Below, piece after piece: positions 58,135-64,000 of a DNA stretch of 64,000 nucleotides. Position 1 is the stretch's first letter; each line of letters opens with the position of its first letter. A program made the position numbers and the translations under genes. Source of the stretch: Moniliella sp. 'wahieum' (Eukaryota > Basidiomycota > Moniliellomycetes > Moniliellales > Moniliellaceae). The stretch spans positions 42,895 to 106,894 of the forward strand of contig RSEE01000157.1 in NCBI GenBank assembly GCA_003971905.1, in the 5' to 3' direction. The notes below the pieces were generated by a model that was not told the origin of the DNA, did no database searches, and worked only from the letters and a program-made list of their open reading frames with translations.

Positions 58135-59918
58135 CTACTGGCCCAGAACGTCAACGATCGCTTGGCGCAGTACCTGGGCCGCAAGCTCCATCTCGGACTT
58201 GGTGAAGGCCGACGAGACGGCAATTCGGATGGTCGGGTCAGAGTCGGGCTTGGTATCGAGCACCGCCGGGTTGATCGAGGGGAGGCGGCGAGAACGGACG
58301 AGGAGGACACCCTGGTTCAATGCGTGGTCCACGATGGCCTGCAGCAACCGCGTCTGCTCTTCCACGGTCCGCTCCGTTTCCCCAGCACGCACGCGAATAT
58401 GAATGACGGGCGAGGGGCTGTGCGAGGGAATGTCAATTGTAGGCAACGTATCCAACACGCTCCGCAGCGTGCGAATGTTGTCTTGCAGCACGCGCAACGA
58501 CGAGGCGTTCGTCTCGAGCCGCTGAATCGCAGCCGAGGCGGTTACCGCATTGAGCGCCGGCAGAGCAGCTGAGTAAACAAACCCAGGCGAGTTGATCCGT
58601 TGGTGGAACTCGACGACAGCCGAACCAGCAACAAAGCCGCCGGCACTGCCAAGAGTGTTGGCCAGATTACCCGTCAGAATGTCAATGTCGGTAGCCGGCA
58701 CCCCAAACAACTCGGTCGCACCCTTGCCCGTCTTTCCAATCGTACCAAAAGAAAGACCCTCGTCAAGCAGAATGCGGAACTTGTGTTTCTTGGCCAACGC
58801 AACAATCGCACCCAAATCGCTCAGTTGACCATCGTTCTCAAAGATGCCCTCGGTGATGATGAAGCGGCGGGTGAGGGGCTGCTTGCGGCGCACATCGTCG
58901 CGAGTGATCGACTCGAGCACGCGGGACAGGGAAGACATGCTGTTGTGCTCATACCATCGCACCTTCGACCGACTGATCTGAATGCCTTTCTGGATCGAGT
59001 AGTTCACCCCGCGGTCAGCAACGATGACGTCTCCGCGCTTGCAAAAGGCAGGGATAACACTGGAGGTGGTGGTGAAGCCCTGGGCATAGACGATCGCACG
59101 CTCTGTGCCAAGGAAGCGTGCCAGGTTGGCCTCAAGGTCCATGTGGACGTCTGAGAGGATGTGCAGGTTAGCAAATGGCAAAACAAAGAACAGGACAGGG
59201 CGGGCAACGCACCAATCGTGCCATAAAAGCCAGGCGGACTGCAGGACCCAACGCCGTATTGGCGCAGCGTCTGGATCGCGCGCTCCTTCATCTCGGGCTC
59301 AGACGCCAGATCGGTAAAATTGAAGCTAGCTAGGTTCAAGACCTTGGTTCGCTGACCCACTGCTTCGGACTTGACCGTAGGGCGCGGGCCGTTGGGTCCA
59401 ACAATGAGGGGGACCGAGGCCAAGTCCCACTTCTCAAACTCATCGAGAGGGGTGCAGAGAGGCTCAGGACTAAAGTCGTCCACCAGTCCATCGATCTCGG
59501 CCGCGGTGAGCTCGACAAAGTTCGAGCCGGAGGCCTGGGACTGGGTACGCTGCTGGAGAATGGTGCGCAGGGCAAAGCCGATGAGCAACAGCTCGAGCAG
59601 GGTGCGGAACGGGTCGTTCTGATAGCTGCTCGTTACGTAGCGCACGACAATGGACGATCCCGGCAGCGCACGGAAGAGACGGCCGATGATAGCAAGGTGG
59701 TGTTGCAAGCTGCGCAGAAGAGGACGCGCCCAGGTGGCATCGTCGACGTCGGGCGCGGCATCCGCAACGGAAGCGACTGTGGCTGCGGACGCCGAGGCGA
59801 GGCCAACGGCCACAACCAGCAAGCTGGCGAGGGCTAAGTACGAACGCTGGATGGCGATGCCGGCACGGGGAAGCGCGGCGCGGGCCGGCGACGGCGGCGA
59901 GGACAGGGAGGATGGCAT
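58135..59918 (-). CDS. LCB1: serine palmitoyltransferase subunit 1
   Basis: Lcb1 with Lcb2 condenses serine and palmitoyl-CoA at the ER, the first step of sphingolipid synthesis. ATG 59918 starts an Ala/Ser-rich N-terminus with hydrophobic stretches (LALASLLVVAVGLASASAA; LLELLLIGFALRTIL). The alpha-oxoamine synthase core follows: LNLASFNFTDLASEP, GVGSCSPPGFYGTI, a 62 bp intron (59212-59151) and DVHMDLEANLARFLGTERAI. Then come FCKRGDVIVADRGVNYSIQ, LDEGLSFGTIGKTGKG and DILTGNLANTLGSAGGFVAG. The last segment lacks the PLP-binding lysine that Lcb2 has there, as expected for the non-catalytic subunit. The product is 573 residues with no frame break. Confidence 0.96.
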
Positions 59919-61379
59919 GCAGGCGGGCGGGAGCGGCCGAGTGAGGAGGTGGATGGTGTTGGGGGCTTCGGGCTGGGGGAGGACCACAGCAGTCGGACGG
60001 AGCAGCTGTGGGTGTTGAAACGTTCAATGCTGAAGACGGAGTAAGGCTGGCCCAGTGGCCTGATCTAGCGCGGATCCACCTGCGCTAGGGTTGAACGTTG
60101 ATCCTCAGCCGTGCCTCGCGCGCCTCCCTGCGCGGAAAGCAAGCGTGGGGCGGAATTGTGCCCCACTGCGGTGGCTCGGCGTGTGGGTTGCTGCCGCTCC
60201 TACGGCTCTGGAAGGGCAACACAGAAACTCGTCAATATTGTCGGTACCAGTGGCTCCGCGGTTCATGCGGCCGGCGCGTGTCTTCTGCCTGCTCAACGAC
60301 GCTAATGCGCAGGAGGGGGTGAGTCCACCCTAGTCCACCCTAGTCCACCCTAGTCCACCCCTCGGGGCCCCTTGGTTTTCCTGCTATTGACTACGTTGAC
60401 TGCATGGCCGCAGCCTGGCCCGTCTACTTCTTCTATACATTAGTTGGCCGCGCCTAGTATACGCCTCCACCAGTATTAGGTCCGCCTCAGCCTCACTTCG
60501 CCTGCTGTCTGAACGGGCGTGTCAGGAGAGATCGTCGCCCTCGCACTCCATCTGGCAACAGCTTTGGGCAGGCCACCCTTATCGGAACTCCTGTTGGGAC
60601 TCTGTCCCAGACTATAATCTGGTTTATTATAGCCGCTCAGCACCCTCAACCTAGTATCCTGCCTTGGTTATTGATACATGTGGGAGGTTATTGATGCATG
60701 GGCGTCCTGCCTAGGGGTGTGTAACTACGGACCCTTCCGTTGCTTTTCTCTTTCCCGGGATCCTGTATCAGAGAGGGCATCTTTCCACTTTTGATAAAAA
60801 AAACAGAAGTATAACCGCTTGCTCGGTAGGGCACACGAAACCTATAAACTCTCCGTAAACGCGTTACCATGTTTCCGCACTCTCTCCTCTCTTCCAAACA
60901 GTTCCCGATACAGCTCACATCTTGGTCTTTTTCTATGTGATCGAGGTGATGATCGGGGTGCGCCTCGAGCCGTTGTTGTGTGTATGTTGGGAGCTTTAAA
61001 AAAACTTGGTCGAGAGGTTCTGTATCGCTGCCGGAAAAGAATGTGCAAGAGAGCATCAACCCAGACAAGCGTCCATTTTGAGCATGGTCAACCAGTCAAA
61101 TCGCCAGCATTCCTTCCCCTCCGCCAACACCATATTATCATGTAATGACACGACGGATGAAGACCTGATGCCCTTCCTCTAGGGCAAGAAAACCTCCCAG
61201 TCGCAGAAGAGACTCTACATGATTTTGCATGCCTACCTACCGCCAACACCTGGTAACCATGAAACAGTACACATGATAATGAAGGTCAATCAGAATAGGA
61301 GACTAGGTGGAAGACAACAAATGGACCATAGAGGGGGATGGACAACAGAGGAGAGTAGAAGGGAATCAATTGATGCGCC
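59919..61379. other. intergenic region with short repeats
   Basis: 1.5 kb without a recognised gene. It includes the LCB1 promoter side, the 10 bp tandem array at 60321-60360, and the 3' flank of the C2H2 regulator. Confidence 0.45.
60321..60360. repeat. TAGTCCACCC decamer tandem repeat
   Basis: Four tandem 10 bp units (the first begins GAG rather than TAG). It is C-rich on the plus strand. It is not a canonical telomere repeat. Confidence 0.9.
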
Positions 61380-62675
61380 TCAGTGAGCCCGAGGTAAGGA
61401 AAGGGAAAGCTCCATCACTTCGCACGCGCGAAGCATATCGAGCAGTTGATCTTGGACACCATCCATGGAAGGGGTGTTAGCAAGGATCGAAGCAGGATAC
61501 GTTATGGTAGGAAACAAGGAAGAATCAAAGTATCCGCTTTGAGGTGTAGGAAGGAGGGGCTGGTCCGTTCCACCATAGTGAGCCGTAAAAGGGGAAATCG
61601 ACTGGGATCGGCAATCGTACGAGGGCGAGAGGGTGTAGTTGGTCGTTGCGCCAGGTTCCACAATGCACGGGGGTAAGCATGCTGGGAAAGAATACAGGAG
61701 GAGCCAAGTAGGAGGGTAGCACATCGCCACCGCTCATGAGAGAGCCACACTCTGACGAAGAAATACTGTGGTCCCGAGTGGTTCTTGTTTGATCTGGTGG
61801 GAGCAGCTCAGGAGTAGCGGTAGGCGACAAGGGATCTTAGGGGGCAAAACAGGGTCGGGTTAGATCCGTCTCCTCAACACATAAGATGAAACGAGGCGCC
61901 ACTCACCCGTCCCACTATCTGGACTGAGACAGTCTTCAATCAGGTTGGTGGGGCTCTCTCCCTCGGCCGAGATGGGTGAAAGAGAGGGCCGCATGTGGTC
62001 TTGCCATTGAGGCACGTGAAGCGGAGAGGGCACCGGAGGTTTGGGTTCCCTCGTGGGCTTCCTAGAGGTGCGTTTGCGCGGAGGAGAAGATGGAGATAGA
62101 GTGTCTTCTTGTTTTTACGCTTTTTTAGCAAACGTCGATTGTACGCCGCGCACCGTTCGCACTGTCCTTCTTCAGTACAGGACATGCACGCTATAACCGT
62201 TAAAAGAAAGACGAGTCGTGATGGGTTAGCATGCCACAGAGTATTGCCCAATGATTGGGATACAAACATACCCTTATGCCTGTTGAGTGAGAGCGATACC
62301 ATCTTCTTGTCTCCTTCTTGGACATGCAGTCGAGCATGGCGAACAAGAGAGTCCTGGCGTGTAAAAGACTGCATTGAGGATAAAAAATATTCAGTACATT
62401 ATGCACTCATTGCCCTGTACTGTGGGGAGGAGGGAGCAGTAGGGGAAGAGACTTACCTTTGGGCACCAAGGGCATTGGAACGGTTTTTTATCAGAGTGGA
62501 TGTACTCGTGACGTTGGAGGTGGAGTAGGCGATGGAATTGGCGGGAACAGACGGTGCATGTGAAGGTGCGATGCTCACCCTCATTGCTGGGCTCGATAGC
62601 GAGGTTCTGACGGCGTGGGTTCTTGCAGCGGGACATCTGCTGCTTTCGAGAGTAGGAGTTGGAGGATGGTGGCAT
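61380..62675 (-). CDS. C2H2 zinc-finger transcription factor
   Basis: This is a nuclear regulator with two tandem C2H2 fingers near the N-terminus. ATG 62675 gives a basic, Ser/Gln-rich lead. Finger 1 is FTCTVCSRQF..HLQRHEYIH (CX2CX12HX3H). Finger 2 begins FQCPWCPK and is interrupted by an 88 bp intron (62456-62369), then continues SFTRQDSLVRHARLH. A second intron (81 bp, 62271-62191) follows. Next comes KACMSCTEEGQCERCAAYN, a CX2CX5CX2C motif beside a Lys/Arg-rich stretch, possibly a shortened extra zinc site. The third intron is at 61906-61836 (71 bp). The rest is Ser/Pro/Thr-rich, ending VQDQLLDMLRACEVMELSLS before the stop at 61382. Single-base breaks occur near 62090 and about 61650. Targets are unknown. 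Confidence 0.82.
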
Positions 62676-64000
62676 CGGGGTTACCGTAGCACAAGTCCAG
62701 GTTGATCTGGGCGATGAGAAATTGGTGGAGAAAAGAACCGGCTGCCCTACCGGGATGGAGAATTTGTGTAGGACGGGAGGATATGGGAAGGAAAAAGGCA
62801 TCCCATATAGAGCGTAGCGGAGATATATGTACTTTTTTACTTGCTCTCCTGGTGGTCCGCGGGGTTCTCTGCTGGGTCACGCCGCTCAGCGCTCATTGCC
62901 CCTATGCTATACGCTGGACACTGAACCCCAAAAGTACTTAGTAGTCATCGACAGCGAGCTGTTGGCCCTAGGGATCCAGACCAAGTCCGGGGCCCGGACG
63001 CATATACTATGACTACTTTTCAATGCGTGAAAGGCTGGCATAGGAGGGTAGTAGAGTTGGGCAAATAACCGTTGAAGTATGACAGTCCCCACAGTTTGTC
63101 GTAGGTAGCGCTCGGACTCGCTTCTCCTGCAGCTTGAGTCTCAGGCCTCAGGCCTCGGCAGGTGATTGTGTTAGGGGGGGGGGGTGGGGGGGGGGGGGGG
63201 GGGGTGAGTATGGGGGACACCGAACAAAATGTCGACGGCTACTCAGTACTCAGTACTCAGTATACTCAAGTAGTGGTTGCAGTACTATTGAGTACCCTGT
63301 GGTAGCCGTCTTGCCACTCGAGTAACTGAGTAATACGAGGTCGACCGACGTTGAGGCCGTTGAGACATTGAGGCCTGAGGCCTGATGATCGATGATCAAT
63401 GATCCATGAGGAACGTTGAGGTCGATATCAGTCTAGACCCACACATCTTGCACCACAATCGATCGGGGTTTCTCTTCTCCAGCATCTGAAATACTCAATA
63501 CGAGACGGTGGACATTATATACTCGCAAGTGTACCATATATAGTAGGGCCGATCCGTGTCCTCCTGAACGCTTCGTTTCGAAGGACATCCGTGGCCAAAT
63601 GTAGGTCTGCTTTGGCTGTACAACTGTTCCTAGAATCTGAATCATACGCAAGGTACTCAAACAGAAATGGGCAATGGCAGTAGGTGCGTCGAAGATTCAG
63701 CAGTTTATTGAGACGCCGTCACGTGCATCATGCACATCTTCAAGCCTTCGTACTTGTTGGTGCCATCAAATCTTTAAAGGCAGATCCTGCACCACAGCCC
63801 CTCAACGTCTCTCTTGAATAACTTGCGTTGGGCCAGTTTGTATGGAAGAACGAAAACGTGCCGGTATGGGGAGGAACCCCCCAAGAAGTATATGATATGC
63901 AGATTGATATGATCGATGATCTAGATCTTCTCCGCTGCATACATATAGAAGAGGTCGCCCTGAGTATACTTGGTATGTGACATGTGAGTGCTGAGTTATA
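62676..64000. other. repeat-rich upstream region
   Basis: Holds the promoter side of the C2H2 gene. It also has a G-rich block (63174-63204), ACTCAGTACTCAGTACTCAG motifs (about 63241-63265) and ATGATCGATGATCAATG steps (about 63384). No gene or RNA recognised to the window edge. Confidence 0.45.
63174..63204 (+). repeat. G11-T-G19 tract
   Basis: Thirty G bases interrupted once by T, with strong G-quadruplex potential. Run lengths are unreliable if the assembly has homopolymer errors. Confidence 0.85.

Noticed and set aside
60321-60360. Telomere repeat
   Set aside because: The unit is 10 bp and lacks the CCCTAA/TTAGGG core; genes continue on both sides.

Overview
This window is fungal nuclear DNA, most likely from a basidiomycete. 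Genes are GC-rich and closely packed. Introns are few and short (50-97 bp), with GT..AG borders, and many have a CTAAC or CTGAC branch-point motif. A Rac-type GTPase, Zn2Cys6 and C2H2 regulators and an intron placed directly after the ATG of a ribosomal protein gene all fit. The low intron number leans towards Ustilaginomycotina, but I cannot prove the lineage from sequence alone.

Layout. 0-10 kb: 3' part of a Niemann-Pick C1-type sterol transporter (NCR1), pescadillo (NOP7, reverse), fumarase with a mitochondrial leader (FUM1) and a Rac GTPase (reverse). 10-18 kb: gene-poor, repeat-rich DNA with a broken Helitron helicase, a long CTT/GAA tract and short tandem repeats. 18-27.6 kb: a Zn2Cys6 regulator, a decayed mitochondrial elongation factor G, mitochondrial acyl carrier protein, ribosomal protein L18 and a PTR2-type peptide transporter. 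27.6-37 kb: gene-poor and repeat-rich, with one small secreted cysteine protein. 37-42 kb: an allantoate/vitamin-type MFS permease, an ATP-synthase-beta-like fragment beside a dispersed repeat, the ER SNARE UFE1 and a tRNA-Thr(CGU). 42-46.7 kb: repeats and an unrecognised gene with a possible KA1-like end. 46.7-60 kb: a dense block with NOT1, an unknown membrane protein, a THP3/SAC3-domain protein, homoserine kinase (THR1) and serine palmitoyltransferase subunit 1 (LCB1). 60-64 kb: a C2H2 regulator in repeat-rich DNA.

The genes are mainly single-copy housekeeping genes: sterol and sphingolipid metabolism (NCR1, LCB1), ribosome biogenesis and translation (NOP7, RPL18, tRNA), mitochondrial metabolism (FUM1, ACP1, MEF1-like), mRNA metabolism (NOT1, THP3), trafficking and polarity (UFE1, RAC1), and nutrient uptake (PTR2, MFS). 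They do not form an operon or a recognisable gene cluster.

Many otherwise well-conserved genes are broken by isolated single-base losses, usually at short homopolymers. This looks like uncorrected long-read indel error rather than gene death. The EF-G copy differs: it also carries replaced core residues and stop codons. Intergenic islands share an AAGCTTG-type heptamer repeat and a roughly 0.2 kb dispersed repeat present three times. I did not find a convincing new multi-gene system.
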